Program-made: the position numbers and the translations under genes | The notes under the pieces: model-generated | Seen by the model: only the letters and a program-made list of their open reading frames with translations | Told to the model about the DNA's origin: nothing | Databases searched by the model: none | Assembly: GCF_021462225.1 (NCBI RefSeq) | Contig: NC_061818.1 | Location: 17,505,462 to 17,569,461 of the forward strand | DNA from: Girardinichthys multiradiatus | Taxonomy: Eukaryota > Chordata > Actinopteri > Cyprinodontiformes > Goodeidae | DNA length: 64,000 nucleotides | Reading direction: 5' to 3' | Shown here: positions 34,543-47,785 of the stretch, in pieces | Layout of the letters: each line of letters opens with the position of its first letter | Position numbering within the stretch: position 1 is the stretch's first letter

Positions 34543-35814
34543 CAGGGGTTGGACAATGAAACTGAAACACCTGTCATTTTAGTGTGTGAGGTTTCATGGC
34601 TAAATTGGACCAGCCTGGTAGCCAGTCTTCATTGATTGCACATTGCACCAGTAAGAGCAGAGTATGAAGGTTCAATTAGCAGGGTAAGAGCACAGTTTTG
34701 CTCAAAATATTGAAATGCACACAACATTATGGGTGACATACCAGAGTTCAAAAGAGGACAAATTGTTGGTGCACGTCTTGCTGTCGCATCTGTGACCAAG
34801 AAAGCAAGTCTTTGTGATGTATCAAGAGCCACGGTATCCAGGGTAATGTCAAGCATACCACCAAGAAGGACAAACCATATCCAACAGGATTAACTGTGGA
34901 TACAAGAGGAAGCTGTCTGAAAGGGATGTTCGGGTGCTAACCCGGATTGTATCCAAAAAAACATAAGACCATGACTGTCCAAATCATGGCAGAATTAAAT
35001 GTGCACCTCAACTCTCCTGTTTCCACCAGAACTGTCCGTCGGGAGCTCCACAGGATCAATATACACGGCCAGGCTGCTATAGCCAAACCTTTGGTCACTC
35101 ATGCCAATGCCAAACGTCGGTTTCAATGGTGCCAGGAGCGCAAATCTTGGGCTGTGGACAATGTGAAACATGTATTGTTCTCTGATGAGTCCACCTTTAC
35201 TGTTTTCCCCACATCCGGGAGAGTTACGGTGTGGAGAAGCCCCAAAGAAGCGTACCACCCAGACTGTTGCATGCCCAGAGTGAAGCATGGAGGTGGATCA
35301 GTGATGGTTTGGGCTGCCATATCATGGCATTCCCTTGGCCCAATACTTGTGCTAGATGGGCGCGTCACTGCCAAGGACTACCGAACCATTCTTGAGGACC
35401 ATGTGCATCCAATGGTTCAAACATTGTATCCTGAAGGCGGTGCCATGTATCAGGATGACAATGCACCAATACACACAGCAAGACTGGTGAAAGATTGGTT
35501 TGATGAGCATGAAAGTGAAGTTGAACATCTCCCATGGCCTGCACAGTCACCAGATCTAAATATTATTGAGCCACTTTGGGGTGTTTTGGAGGAGCGAGTC
35601 AGGAAACGTTTTCCTCCACCAGTATCACGTAGTGACCTGGCCACTATCCTGCAAGAAGAATGGCTTAAAATCCCTCTGACCACTGTGCAGGACTTGTATA
35701 TGTCATTCCCAAGACGAATTGATGCTGTATTGGCCGCAAAAGGAGGCCCTACACCATACTAATAAATTATTGTGGTCTAAAACCAGGTGTTTCAGTTTCA
35801 TTGTCCAACCCCTG
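34543..35814 (+). mobile_element. Tc1/mariner element with DD36E spacing
   Basis: A 1272-bp element flanked by TA (34541-34542 and 35815-35816). The terminal inverted repeats are short: 31 bp, starting CAGGGGTTGGACAATGAAAC, perfect by eye. It encodes one transposase whose catalytic half is intact and whose DNA-binding half is broken. The short repeats and DD36E spacing set it apart from the 200-bp-repeat element at 365-1974. They resemble the described DD36E 'Incomer' family, an assignment made from spacing only. Confidence 0.9.
34728..35762 (+). pseudogene. DD36E transposase, N-terminal part frameshifted
   Basis: The expected start is the ATG at 34728 (MGDIPEFKRGQIVGARLAVA), which runs into a stop near 34888 after about 50 residues of the first helix-turn-helix. 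After a disrupted stretch, an open frame from 34947 gives 271 residues with the rest: KHKTMTVQIMAELNVHL, then Asp80 in LFSDEST, KHGGGSVMVWAAIS, Asp171 in YQDDNAP, and Glu208 in SPDLNIIEPL, ending GGPTPY. Thirty-six residues separate Asp171 and Glu208. The catalytic triad is intact, but a complete protein cannot be made without repairing the frame, so it is probably inactive by itself. Confidence 0.85.
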
Positions 35815-36154
35815 TAGTGCATAACTGTAAAGCAGAATTAAATGGTCCGTGGTTCTCTAAATATTTTACATGTAGAAATCCAAAAAGTGAGGCATATATT
35901 TGTATGGAACTGCCCCTGAAGCAACACAGGACAGAAGCACATTTTACTGCCCTTTGCAGCTCTAGGTCTTTTAGGTTATGCCTCTACTAGCTTTTCACAT
36001 TTAGACACGGAAAGTGTTGCCCATTTGTTTTCCTTAAATAGCTCAAGCTATTGTCTGGAGAGCATCTGATCATCAATTTTAAAGTCTTTCCATTAATTCT
36101 CAATTGGATTTAAGTCTGGGCATCAAATATTTTGATTTAAACTATTCCATTGTA

Positions 36155-36860
36155 CAGTGCCTTAAAAGTATTTACCCCGTTGTTGTTTCTATTTTTTTTT
36201 ACCTATTTTGTTACAAACCTGTAATTTAAATGCTTTTAAATTTATTTTATGTGATAGATCTGCACAAAATAGTCTAAGTTGGTCAAGTGTAATGAGAAAA
36301 AATATTAACAAAAAAATAAATAGCTGAAAATTGGCATGTGCATACGTATCCAGAACATTTGCTCTGAAACCCCTAAAAGGTTCTGGTGCAACTTATTATC
36401 TCCACCCTACACCCCATAGACCTGGGCTTTATGGAAGAGTGACCAGAGAAAAGCCATTACTAAGTGTTCAAAATAAGAAGGCATGTTTTGGGTTTGCCAA
36501 AAGGCACGTGGGCGACTCTCATAGAGTATGGATCAAGGTGCTCTGGTCAGATGAGACTAAAATTAAACTTTTTGGCCACCCAGGAAAACGCTATGTCTGG
36601 CCCAAACACAACACATCCCATCACTCCAAGAACAGTGTCCTCACAGTAAAACATGGTGGTGGCTGCATCATGCTCCTGGGATGTTTTTCAGCTGCAGGGA
36701 CTTGGAAACTGGTCCGATTCAAGAAAAAGAAGGATGGTGCTAAGTACAGGAATGTTCAGTCCTGTGTCAGTCTGCCTGTGATTTAAGACGGAGGTTCACC
36801 TTCCAGCAGGACAATGACCCGAGGCATACTGCTAAAGCAACACTTGAGTGGTTCCCTTTA
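36155..36860 (+). pseudogene. Truncated Tc1-like transposase relic
   Basis: A terminal-repeat-like start ('acagtgccttaaaagtattt') is followed by a decayed plus-strand transposase. The open frame 36331-36786 reads [40 protein letters not shown] (first catalytic Asp) and [20 protein letters not shown]. After a stop, a second-Asp block ([18 protein letters not shown]) follows at about 36790-36858, and then the similarity ends. A further Tc1-like end at about 37740-37800 ('gtgtgaatacttttgcttg') may be its separated 3' terminus. Confidence 0.8.
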
Positions 36861-39800
36861 TTTTTTGATCCAATTGTGTCCCTTGAACACACACACAAAA
36901 TGCTCTTCGAAGATTGCCATACAAATGTTGTAAAACAACATATTTCCTGATTCCTTTAAACAAATGCCATTCATAATGTCAGACCTCATAATACTTGAAA
37001 AAGTATTTATACATTTTCAGATTTTTTTATTCCTTAAATACCATTTTTAGCTTTCCCATGATGCATATAGAAATTGGATTTTTTGAGTGAATATTTTTTA
37101 TGGCTGGGGGTTTCAGAAATCAGCAGCAACACCGATGATGATCAATTGTTATTTTTGTGCAAAGGTAATAAAAAGTTGACAAAGCCATTGTTTTCCATCC
37201 CATGTAGGTGAAGTGGTAGAGTTATGATACATGAAAAAATATGTTTACCAAGAGAAAAACAAAAACTCTAAAGAGATTTCAACACCAGGCTATGAAAAAA
37301 CAAATTACATTGCATTGCTAGCTTATTTAAAACATGCATTTTTTATGGGAGTCAATGGCACAAAAAAGCACTAAAGAGTGCTATATTTGGTTTAAAAGGG
37401 ATATAAAAAAACAATGAAAAATTAAAATCCCTCTAAAAAATGCAGGCCATTTATGAAATTTGCTTCACAACAGCAAAAGTTCAAACAAATACATGAACAA
37501 AAAAAGTAGTTTAAACCTCTTCACAACACAACCTGACCTGCATGCTGTGTTCTTGTGTCTTCCATGGTGTTCTGTTCACTACAGTTCTCTGACAAACCTC
37601 TGAGGCCTTTACAGAACACCTGGTTTCATACTCAGTTACAACCAACTCAGTTTACACACCAGGTCAATCCATAACACTATATTGTATTTAGGGAAATTAA
37701 GGGAGCTTATATAAAACACTCTGAAAACCATGCATTATATATTTTTTCGACGACTGATGCACAACTTTGTGTCAAGGTGTGTGAATACTTTTGCTTGAAG
37801 TTGTTAAACGTTAAGCTGGAGGCCTCTTTTTGAAAATGACCATTTACTGTTTTTTTCTTGTGTCTTTTAAAAAAATACTACAATGCTTTTACATCAATAT
37901 TACATTGTGTACACCCCTGATATTGCACACAGAGAATAAAGGCTGCATAAATCCTTTAGTACCCTCAAAGCGAGGTGTAGAACTTAGTGTCAGCCCCATG
38001 TGGATGAAAGCAAAGGAAATTGAACTGGCTAAAAGTACAATGTGCTTCAGCTGTTATCTCCTGTTGACCCTCTGTCTGTACTTAACCACATCAGTATGCG
38101 TTTGTATTTCTATTTTGAGGTACACCTAATCTGTTTGTGTTTTCTGAACATGATAACTGTGTATTTTTATGTTCATTTTAAAACGGAATATAAAACCACT
38201 TTTGACTGACAGCTTTAAAACTGCAAAACATTCTGCATCAAAAATGTTCAAATATTTGAAGACAAACACTGGTCCTTTGAATTAAAACTATATTTGCTCT
38301 TCACCAAAGCAAATTGCTATGAGGATTGTGAACTCTTGCAATGTTTGCTGGTGACGCAGTAGAAGATAGACAGAACCCCGGAGAAGATGAGGTGTGACCA
38401 AGAGAAGACAAATGGCTTTGTGTAACAGATGGAGAAGAGATAGACCTATTTTCCAGTTTTATTGGCAGAGTCATGCTAGCTCTAAAATAACCATTGAGTC
38501 CTGGGAAAATAAACTCTATGAAAGACACTTTTATTCACATAAAAAGGACACGGTAAACATTAACATCCAATGACAGAGCCTATAGCAATACTCCACTTAT
38601 GTCATAGTTGGAGATGATATTCCAAGATGATTTCAATCCAATCATCTTGGACATGAAGGTCATAAATTTAGGACTCTGAATTATTATTTAAACAATTAGT
38701 TTTCCAAGATAGAAAGATGATACAAATCACAACTTAAGTGCAAATGTAGGAGTTTATATGACATTTTAAATTATGTAAACAGGCTCAATTTTTGTCTTTC
38801 AATTTTCACCTATATTTGTCTTTGTTGTATAATGCTTATGTCATATTTAAGACCTGTGTGTTGTTGTTGTTTTCTATGGGATTTATAGTTAAATGTAAAG
38901 CAAAAAAGCCAGTAGTGCATTCTCCATCTTGTTTTGTGAACAAATGGTGGAATACAGGTTTCTCGGTTTGCTTTGCTTTTGGAACTGCCCCAACATAACA
39001 TCTGTTGAGAACGTATCGATTATGCCTAAAGCAGGGTCTGTGTGAGAAAATCAACATATTAAAATAAGATCAATCATTTCTGATAAGAAGAGTTGTGAAA
39101 TATCCATCCAGAATTATGCCAGGACCTAGTTAATGCCTACAAAATTGTATAGTTTCTCTGGGACTTGTAAGGGACATAGTGGGAGTATAAGTATATAATT
39201 AAGAAAGAATGTAGTTTTAAAAATTATCTTTTGCAGGTACAGGAAAAGTGGCCACAGTTGATGAGTGGAGCTACAGTCCTGGAAAAAACCCTCTTAGAGT
39301 TTGGAAAAGACTTGAGAAATATAAGTAGAGAACTTCACAGTGTGGCAACTTTCAGTATTCTTGTCCAACTTCTTGCTCACATTTGCAAAAAAAAATTTGA
39401 TAATATGCAAGACAGCCCCACAGTCACAGTCAAGAGACCAGTTCATTAGAAACAATATTCAAAAATGTCCTTCTAAAATGTCTTGTTGAACTCACCACTA
39501 CATTAGCTCCTAGCTACATTTGTTTGCTCATAAACAATGGTTTACCACTGAGAACTTAGAATGATGGGAAATAACATTGTTCTTTACAGCAAGATGTAGA
39601 CCACATGACTTACCTGAGGGTCTTGAGTGTTCAGATGCACTTGAGAAATGTTCTTGTATTATGATTTCCCAGCCATGGTCACATTACATCTATTTTGCAC
39701 CAACCATCACAACCCCCAAGTTTAACTTTCATCCACTACATCATAAGGCATTAGTAATATAGAAGCTCCAGGAAACTAAGATTTGCACTATGCTTATAAT

Positions 39801-42800
39801 CAAAATTTAACAATGTTGTCTAATGTTAGTGTTTTTACTTAGAACATCAGAGAATTAACCCTGAGTAGATTTAAATAAGAAAATGAAAGATTTGCTTTTA
39901 CTCCTGGATTCTCAGTGTGTTAAAAGATTTTACATTCTTTGTTGAAACAAGCTGACACAGCTCTAATTGGTATTTCCCTAATAAATGCTCAAGAATGGTC
40001 TATACACAAACATCTCATCTGCGATATCAGGTAAAACCTGTAAAATTTCTCATGCACTCAAATGCACACATATTTTATTCCTTCTACTTAGATGTAAACT
40101 GGGTTGCATTGTTGAAAGCCAACTCTCTTGAAATATTTAGACGCCTCACACTGCAGTTAATCTGACACAAACGCGCTCAGACACACAACAAATTCTATTT
40201 TAGCATCCTTACTCCGGGCTAAGTTATGCTTGGTACATTTGTGTGTGTTTTTACGTGCACGGTTGTATCAAGAAGGCAGTGTACTCAAAAAAAACAAAAA
40301 AAAACAAAATCACAGATAGGGAGGGGCAGCATGAGGCTGCTTTCACAGGAACACGTGCATGTGAAGCGACACTATGTGGGAAACAGACATGCGCAGAAAA
40401 CACAGCTACAGTGAAATCCCCTGTTGATGTCAGATCCTGATTTGTCTACTGCTTTCTGTGGCTCCATCTGCCTTCCATCGTCCTAATCCAGCTCTCTCCG
40501 CTCCACTAATCCACACATATACCGCCCAACACACACAACCACACACTTTTACATGCCCAAATTCAAAAGCTGATGTGTAGAGGGTATACAGTGCTAAGAC
40601 AAAACAGCAAAAAGCCAGATGCCTGTTAAAAAAATTAAAAATTTTTAAAATGTACTTTTTACTGTTAAGGAGACATCTGTATATATAATATCAAAATTCC
40701 TACTTTAATAAAGAGGAACCTTTTATCATCAAATATTTCAACAAGAAATAACAGCAAACAACACTAGGAAATGTACTATTGTTGCGTGCAGTAGCTAGCA
40801 TGCTATTCAGACAGCTGAAGCTACGCTGTTGATTAGCAATGGCTGAGGAAAGAGAGCCAGACGGACCCACAAACAACCTCACAGCTTTGAAGTTGTTCAG
40901 AGCTTCCAGCAAGATATCTTTGCCTCTGCAGTGGACAATGTTTGGCTTCCAAAAAGAAGGATGTTGGATAAACGAGCCCATTCTGCTAACTATTTGGAAG
41001 CGTTAACAAATCAAAGACAACAAACACAAGAAAACAGTTTCACCTGTTCCATACAACTCCAGTTGGTTGGTTGTAGACTTCCTACTCTCTGGGCGAGGCC
41101 TATAAAAAGTGCTGCCATGATGGTTGATGTCAGAAGCACGGATTCCATGACATTAGACAGTGGAGCTAATGTTTTCAGAAAAGCTTGATTGATAATTACA
41201 CTACTGGCTGTACCATCGAATCAAAAACAGGTTTGCAGCTTCGACAATTCCCATTGAGAACGTAAACAAACCCAAAATATAACTAGTTATCTATTTTCTT
41301 CCTTCCTGTTGGGAAGAAAAGTGGGGCTTACTGTTGACGTTTTTGTCAGACCGTGTTTAATTTACCTGAAGCGGAGGTCAGGTTTTTGACCAGTCAGTTA
41401 GATAATGTTATTAACTACATATGCAACAAAAAACTACTGATTACATTCTTGAACACATAAGAACGGTTCAGTTTTCATCAGAAATGAAAATCATTTTGAA
41501 TAAAAAATTTAATTCTAATGTTACCTTTGAAAAATAGTGTAAGCAAAATGGCCATCATGTATCAAATGTGCATAGGATGTTAAAACTGGTGTATGACCAT
41601 TCTGACATTCATTCTCAATCTGTGATCTATCAATGTGGACAAGAACATATGACACCCCCATGTCCTTCACCTTGTCTCAGGTTGTGAACGGATATAAGTT
41701 TATTTCCATGCGGACTTAAGGGCAGCAGGTGAAAACAAGCTGTTTTGGACATTTACTGGTTCACACTAGTACAAAAAATGTTAAGCAGCAAGATTTAAAG
41801 GGGATAAAATCCACTTTTTTAGCCCTTAAGTAAATTTTGTTGTGCATTTGGAGTCTGTAGGAGTGTAGAAAAGTTTAATTTAGTCTCTCCAGGTGCTGCA
41901 TAGATATCTTTTGGGTCATATTTTTCAATCTGTTCAGTTTTCTGTATTCCATATTACATTTTTTGAACTGTTACGTCACAGCATTTGTTGAGGAACTACT
42001 AAATAAGGTCCAGCTAACCTATTTTGCATATCCGCCATATTTATTTCTCACTGCAATTTTGTAGTCCAAGCTCAAGTATGCTGAAGCTGTAGGGTTGTTT
42101 GCTGTATTAACCCATAAATCCATTACACCGTCCCCCACCATCAGAACCTCTTCAAAGTGGTTACATTTTATTTTTAATGGAAATGTACCCACATCAGTGA
42201 GGAAATTCCTCTAGGTTTGCCAGTCTCTTGAAGTACTTGCCAAAGACTTCATCTGATTTAGGAGTCATTTCGTTCTGTCTATGGAAACGACGGACACAGC
42301 AAAGCAGTACGCTGCAAATATTGCTAAAACCACAACAAACCTAATTTTAGACATGTTACCAAACTACAAAAATGTCCGAACGGAGTGAAGTGGAACGTTC
42401 TTTGACCAGGGGGGCGGGGTGTGAAGTGCCTTGACCACACCAAAACGAATGCATGAGATGTTCCCTTTAAGGTTTATCGCAACAATTACTTGGCTAATGG
42501 TTTTTCTTCATCAATTTACTTTGAACATTATCAAGGATGGTTGGAAAAAATTTTTAAACCTTTAGCTTGTAAAACAGGTAAAATATTTACAAAGCTACGA
42601 ACTAAACTGCCCTGACTCTGTATTTCTTTTAATAAGGTTTGATTTGACTTTCTTAAAATTTTAGTTGCTCGAATGGTGTGGGCAACAAATCTGGCCTGTA
42701 TGCAACACACTTAATAGGTTTATTTTTTTACCATACAGAGTAAAGGACCGTGTTATTTTTTAATTAATCACTGATATTCTTTGACATAATTTTAGATTGT

Positions 42801-43975
42801 TTATATTTGCACTTCAGTGACAAACAGATAGTCAGTCAATCATGGTCTTACCCTTTCTCATCGCTCTCTGATGAGTTGCTCTCGTGCTTGTCGAACATTG
42901 CTGCTGTTCATCCAGCGACCAATCACAGGACCAAGAGGCGTACCTCAAACAGGTCGACCGGCTCAGCATTCGCCGACAGCCTTTTCAAAAGCTAGCCAGA
43001 GGAATGGGTGTACAGGAACTGTGGGACAAGAGCATCGTGTGTTAGACAGAAATCTGCATGGGTGACATAAAAAAGGCAGAGAACAATCCATCAGTAATTC
43101 ACATGCTGGTATCTAGCAAGACCAAACTTTAGGCAGAATCTACTTTAGTATTAGAGCGCTAGAATTCTAAAGTATGCCACTGTTTCAGGACAGGTTGTTG
43201 CTGAGAGGGGAAAATCACCCTAAAACCTGAATTTGTTAAGTGTGATCTAAGAGTTACAAATTAGGCCAAGCTGACCTGCTTTCTAGCTGCAGAGCTGCTG
43301 GGAATTAAACTCAACACTTTAGCTAATAGCCTCCTCTGATGATGCCTCATGTGTGAAATACAGGGAGGAAAACCTAAATGGCTTATAACATTCAGTTTAT
43401 TATTAATTAGCTCCATAAGGCATCATTATTTATGCATAACTTCCTTTCAAGAAGGGCCCTGGGTCAAACTGTCCCCTGAACAATTTGTACCACTATTTTG
43501 AATTCACGTGGTGCCATCATATCCTTGCCCATTCTCATTTCATACCAGTGAACCAGTTCTTTTCATATTTTTATGGATATTTATACATTATAGAAATGAA
43601 TAGCATTACATTTCCGAATTTCACATTTAAATTAAATTAACTGTATAATATTTTCTGAAAATATTATGGTTTCCCCATTTCCATTTATTTTGGTTCTGAT
43701 TCCTGTTAGTACTAAAAAGAAATATTATATATAAAAGAAAAATTATTACTCTAAACAACCTCCTGCTTCTACATATTTTTTGTAACATAACCATGCTTTA
43801 TTGCAATAAAGAGAAAATTATTTTAAATTGGAGGTGACAGACTGGGTGTGCACTGGCGCTTGGTTGGTGTGACTGGCAGACGACTCCATCTCGCACCCAT
43901 AAAAGGTAAGAAATGGAGAAGGTGATATGTCAAGCAGTGGTCTGAGAGATGTTCAAGCCTGGCATATTGTTTTTT
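36861..43975. other. No gene recognised
   Basis: A 7-kb AT-rich stretch without a confident exon. Short open frames (for example 39231-39449 and 40931-41188) have no recognisable domains. Near 38610-38655 a small inverted repeat (ccaagatgatt / aatcatcttgg) is visible. Confidence 0.5.
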
Positions 43976-44105
43976 TAATCAAAACCCTCGTTAAAACTTC
44001 TCCACAACTTTATTGCTGACCTTAATTCGTAGAAATTTGAGGATGAATAATGTGAAAAAGGTGAAGGGGTATTAATACTACATAAATAAATTTTCAAGGC
44101 ACTGT
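43976..44105 (+). mobile_element. Tc1-like terminal fragment
   Basis: 'gtgaaaaaggtgaaggggta' followed by 'ttttcaaggcactgta' is a Tc1-type right terminal repeat. The interior is lost or unrecognisable. Confidence 0.5.
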
Positions 44106-46736
44106 AATTTCTTATTAACATGTAAATAAAATACAATTTATTAAAATTGTATTACTATGTTCTTTACAACTATGCGTGAAGAAAAATGCAATAACTGGAG
44201 TAGGACTCAGATTTCCCCATTTTTCAGTTTGGAATGGTTGGGATTTTCTTTATTAAAGAAACAATATATTCTATGCATTAGAACAAGTGCAGGTCAGACT
44301 GCAGTAACTCAGCTATAGCTGGATACCTAAAAAAACAACAATATCCAAATTTAGATTAGCACAAATAAAAAATCACATCCAAATCAGGCTTTAAACCACC
44401 TTTAATACAATCACTATGCAATGTTACCCCTTTGCTGAGTAATCTTCCCACCAAGAAGGCAATCAAACATAACCAACCACTGCACTTAAGTTAGGGACAA
44501 TTACCTCCAGAACAGAGGCTTTAGGTGTCGCTAGATTAGCCGAAGTAATTAGGTACATAGCGCGGTGCGTTATTCCCTGAACTAAATTACAGACATAATA
44601 ATCACAACAGATATCAACTAAGCAACATGCCTCCTCAGTACTCTGATCCATCACACTGGCTTTGTTCTGAACAGGAGGATGATGTTCAGAAAATGTACTC
44701 CCATTAAAGTGACCAGCTAGCTATCCAACAGCCACAGAACAATGTTATTTTTGGAATGTAGATTTTACCCTCACTACATTTTAACAGGGTTTCAAGATGT
44801 TACCCCTGAGAAAAACATACATTTTAAACATACAACTACAAACCAATTCATTTCTAAAGCAATGTTATACGCAGTCTGCATCTTCCTGTCTGATTTTACA
44901 ACCAGCAGCTTACTTGGAGACCGGTGATGGGTGATGCTGATGTAAAACTTTCAACTCAGCTGGTTGGAAACTCAAATATCCATTTCTTTTCCAATCAGTA
45001 AACACACCATACAAAAGTGCTAACAAGTCCCAATAACAACAACACTATCGTGGGTGCATGATTATGTTATAAAAGAATGTCAGCACTATTAACTATTAAT
45101 GCACTCCTGGTACATTATTGTACTAAAGGGATACATTTCCCTGTCATTTTAAGCTGTCTAAGCTGGTCTAATAGAAAACAGGCGTCAAGACGCAGTTTCT
45201 ATGAGCTATATATGACATATATGACACCTGCTTATGTTCACATGTTACTGCTACAGACTGGTAGGGCAGAGCAGCCTCCACCTGAGCAGTGTATGCCGTG
45301 CAACGTTTTCCACTGTGTTTCACCTGATCTATGGTGAGTGGGAGAGTTGAAGGTCTGTTATAACAATTAAAAAGCAGATTTTACTTTTCCTTGTTTTTAC
45401 TTACCTGCCTTACTGGACATGTTAAGATGAATCTACTTTTATTTCCAAATTAGACTAAGGTGCATAAGGGGAGTAGGACTGAACAAACTTAGAGGTGAGG
45501 TTGGATGTTGCTAAAATTTTGCAATTTGGTTTAATGTCATTTTTATTTTGTGAGTTTTAAAAAAGTATAATAAGAATTAACAGAGACGTATTCATTCATC
45601 TGCTTGCAGGTGGTGAAAAGATTCTTTTGAGTCAAAAAAACCTATAAGTTTGCTCCCAGACCTTTAAAAATGGAGAAGTTGCTCCACTTGCTCTATTGTT
45701 CAGGCTCTGTGCAGAAGTTGCTACTGAAAAAAGATGATTCAAACTTAGATTTTTAAATATGAAAGAAGAGAAGCTGCATTTTTTCTTCAGACGGGCTGCT
45801 ACTTTTAAGCACTGAGTGAGACTTCAGCAGGTAAAAGGGAGACTGAATGCATAACATCAATGCTGCTCTGTTCGACCTTTGTTAGGTCCTGACCTTTCAG
45901 ACTCGTTCTCATAAGGAACATACTGGATTTGGAAAGGTCGACAGCCTTTTGGAAATCCCAGAGATAAAATCATCTGTACTTTCTGGGGATTACACAGGGT
46001 GACAGTTGTGTACAGCTAGTAATGCTAACCATGCTAATCACTAATATAAAAAGCTATTGTTTTAAACTAACTGTAAAGCCCTGTTTTACTGCGACTTCTC
46101 CCCTCAGATGCAGCACAACGTCACGGATCCCATTAAACATAATAAAGAAGCAAACACAGCAGGAGAGCTAGAAAAACATGTTGTGAACCCTGTTAGTTAG
46201 AAAATACTTCAGCGAACACACAGGAATGATGTGTTCTCTTTACTGGCCGGAATAGACGGGACGACCCCATGGTATGATGCAACATGCCAAACTGTTCCGT
46301 TTCTTTTTCTGTACTTGCAACTTGTATTTGATTGCAACAGTGTAGCCGGTCACAAGAGATGTCAGTCTAAGCAGTGCTCACGCTTTTATTATTAGACTTA
46401 AGCTCTATGAAGAGGAGGAGGAGGAATAGGAGAAATCTGCAGTGGCTGGGAAAAAGGACAATGATGATGATGTTGGTCACAGCATCAGTCACAGTGCATG
46501 ATTTTATACTGAATACTTCTAACAATGCTTGATATTTGTTTGAGAACACATTTGGTCATAAGAGTATTGAACTGGCTGTGACCCTTTCCTCCTAAATGCC
46601 CACAGACTGCTGATTAACGGCTGGAAAGGTAAAGTCAGTTTAAGCCACCATTGCTTTGGTTTGGCTATTCAGAAAGGTTCAGAAGATGCATGGGGTTGCC
46701 TCCAGAACCCAGTTGGAGATATACATAGCCCTTTCT
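44106..46736. other. No gene recognised; one unclassified repeat copy
   Basis: No confident exon. Copy C of the unclassified repeat (about 45820-46110) is weakly preserved: a 'cagcaggtaaaagggag' block, 'gctgctctgttcg' and 'actaatataaaaagct'. Confidence 0.4.
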
Positions 46737-47171
46737 GAGGGGTGGGCGATATGGACTTAAAATTTTATCATGGTATTTTGTGGTATTTATTGTGATAACA
46801 ATAAAAAAAAAAGAACTTATTTGCAGTGACTTTTAGGTAACTGTATCAAGTAAAAGCAATCATAGCCTCACAAACACAAATACTGCTTTTAAAATACATA
46901 GCCATCTTTAAACGGGCTTCTTCAGGACACCAGTTACAGAAAGAAGTGGGATTTCTATCACCAAACTGCACACAGTAACTGCCTTTAATCATATATTTGA
47001 ATGTATTGAGGCACTCACGGAACACACAGTGGAGAACATAGTAAAAATAAAAAGTTTTTGGGGTTTTGAAACATCATTAATTCAAATTTCTTGTTCTCTT
47101 GAGTCCAAATTCTCATTATGATAAGAAATATTTCACAATAACGATAAACAATATGATAAATTCCCAACCCT
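46737..47171. mobile_element. MITE-like element with degraded terminal inverted repeats
   Basis: The left end ('gggtgggcgatatggactta', then 'tggtatttattgtgataaca') and right end ('acaataacgataaacaatat' to 'ttcccaacccta') are imperfect inverted relatives, with the gggcgatatgg hallmark of a short non-autonomous DNA element common in vertebrate genomes. It has no coding capacity. Superfamily not decided. Confidence 0.55.
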
Positions 47172-47201
47172 AGTTCAAAGTAAGCTTAGGAAAATAAACA
47201 A

Positions 47202-47238
47202 ACCAACCAGAGTCATTATATAAGTGACTCTGGTTGGT
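47202..47238. repeat. Perfect 14-bp hairpin
   Basis: Arms 47202-47215 and 47225-47238 are exact reverse complements with a 9-nt AT-rich loop. It lies just outside the MITE-like element. Confidence 0.9.
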
Positions 47239-47484
47239 GGTGTCAGGCTGCTCTGACCCTTTCAGAACTGGAATTTTCACACTCAGGTCATCTCTTGAGC
47301 TAAAAGACCAAAAAACAGAAAATATCCAGTGTGCAGCAGATAGGTTATTGAAAAGCCTTGTTGATGTCAAGAGGTCAGATGAGGATGGGTAGTTCAAGAT
47401 AACAGAAAGGAAACTGTAGTTCATATAATCATTTGTTCCAAACAAGGTATGCAAAATGCCATCTATGAATGCACAACATGTTGA

Positions 47485-47785
47485 ACCTTAAAGAAGATGG
47501 GCTACAGCAGCAGACAGCGACACCAGGTGTCATTCCTATTAAGAGTAGGAAACTAAGGCTACAATAAACAGTGGATTATCAGCCAATAATGGATTGGAAG
47601 ATGCAACATTCAGATGGTTCAGTCAGAATATGATGGAAAACAAAATGAAAGCATGAATCCACCATCATACACATCATATCAACGGTTCAGGCTGCAGGTG
47701 GTGGTATATGGAGGATATTTTCCCCCCACACTTAGGTCCCTTTTTTACTGACTGGTAATGGTTTAAACACCACAGCATACCACAC
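47485..47785 (+). mobile_element. Degenerate Tc1/mariner transposase fragment
   Basis: The plus-strand blocks 'gggctacagcagcagacagc', 'caacattcagatggttcagt', 'aacaaaatgaaagcatgaat', 'atcaacggttcaggctgcag' and 'tatggaggatattttc' match, in order, a well-known fish Tc1/mariner transposase region. Frames are broken. The relic is cut off where the SINE-like repeat begins. Confidence 0.65.

Larger units (their letters stand above)
34470..36150 (-). mobile_element. Old Tc1-like relic split by the DD36E element
   Basis: 34470-34540 has a Tc1 terminal-repeat-like sequence ('acattttgtcaggttacaac'). 35817-36150 continues an old minus-strand Tc1 family: 'gaggcatatatttgtatgga', then 'aaatagctcaagctattgtc', 'cattaattctcaattggatt' and 'taagtctgggcatc'. 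These blocks match the family at 310-2525 and 54520-54750. The younger element 34543-35814 is inserted inside, with its TA duplication. Confidence 0.6.

Noticed and set aside
40410..40475. Minus-strand ATG reading MEPQKAVDKSGSD, starting MEP like fish TR-alpha
   Set aside because: Similarity ends after MEP and no phase-2 GT donor follows at the right place.
47170..47454. 94-residue minus-strand frame, with a possible GG|gt donor inside, considered as a thra 5' exon
   Set aside because: No resemblance to the receptor N-terminus, and it lies between two transposon relics.
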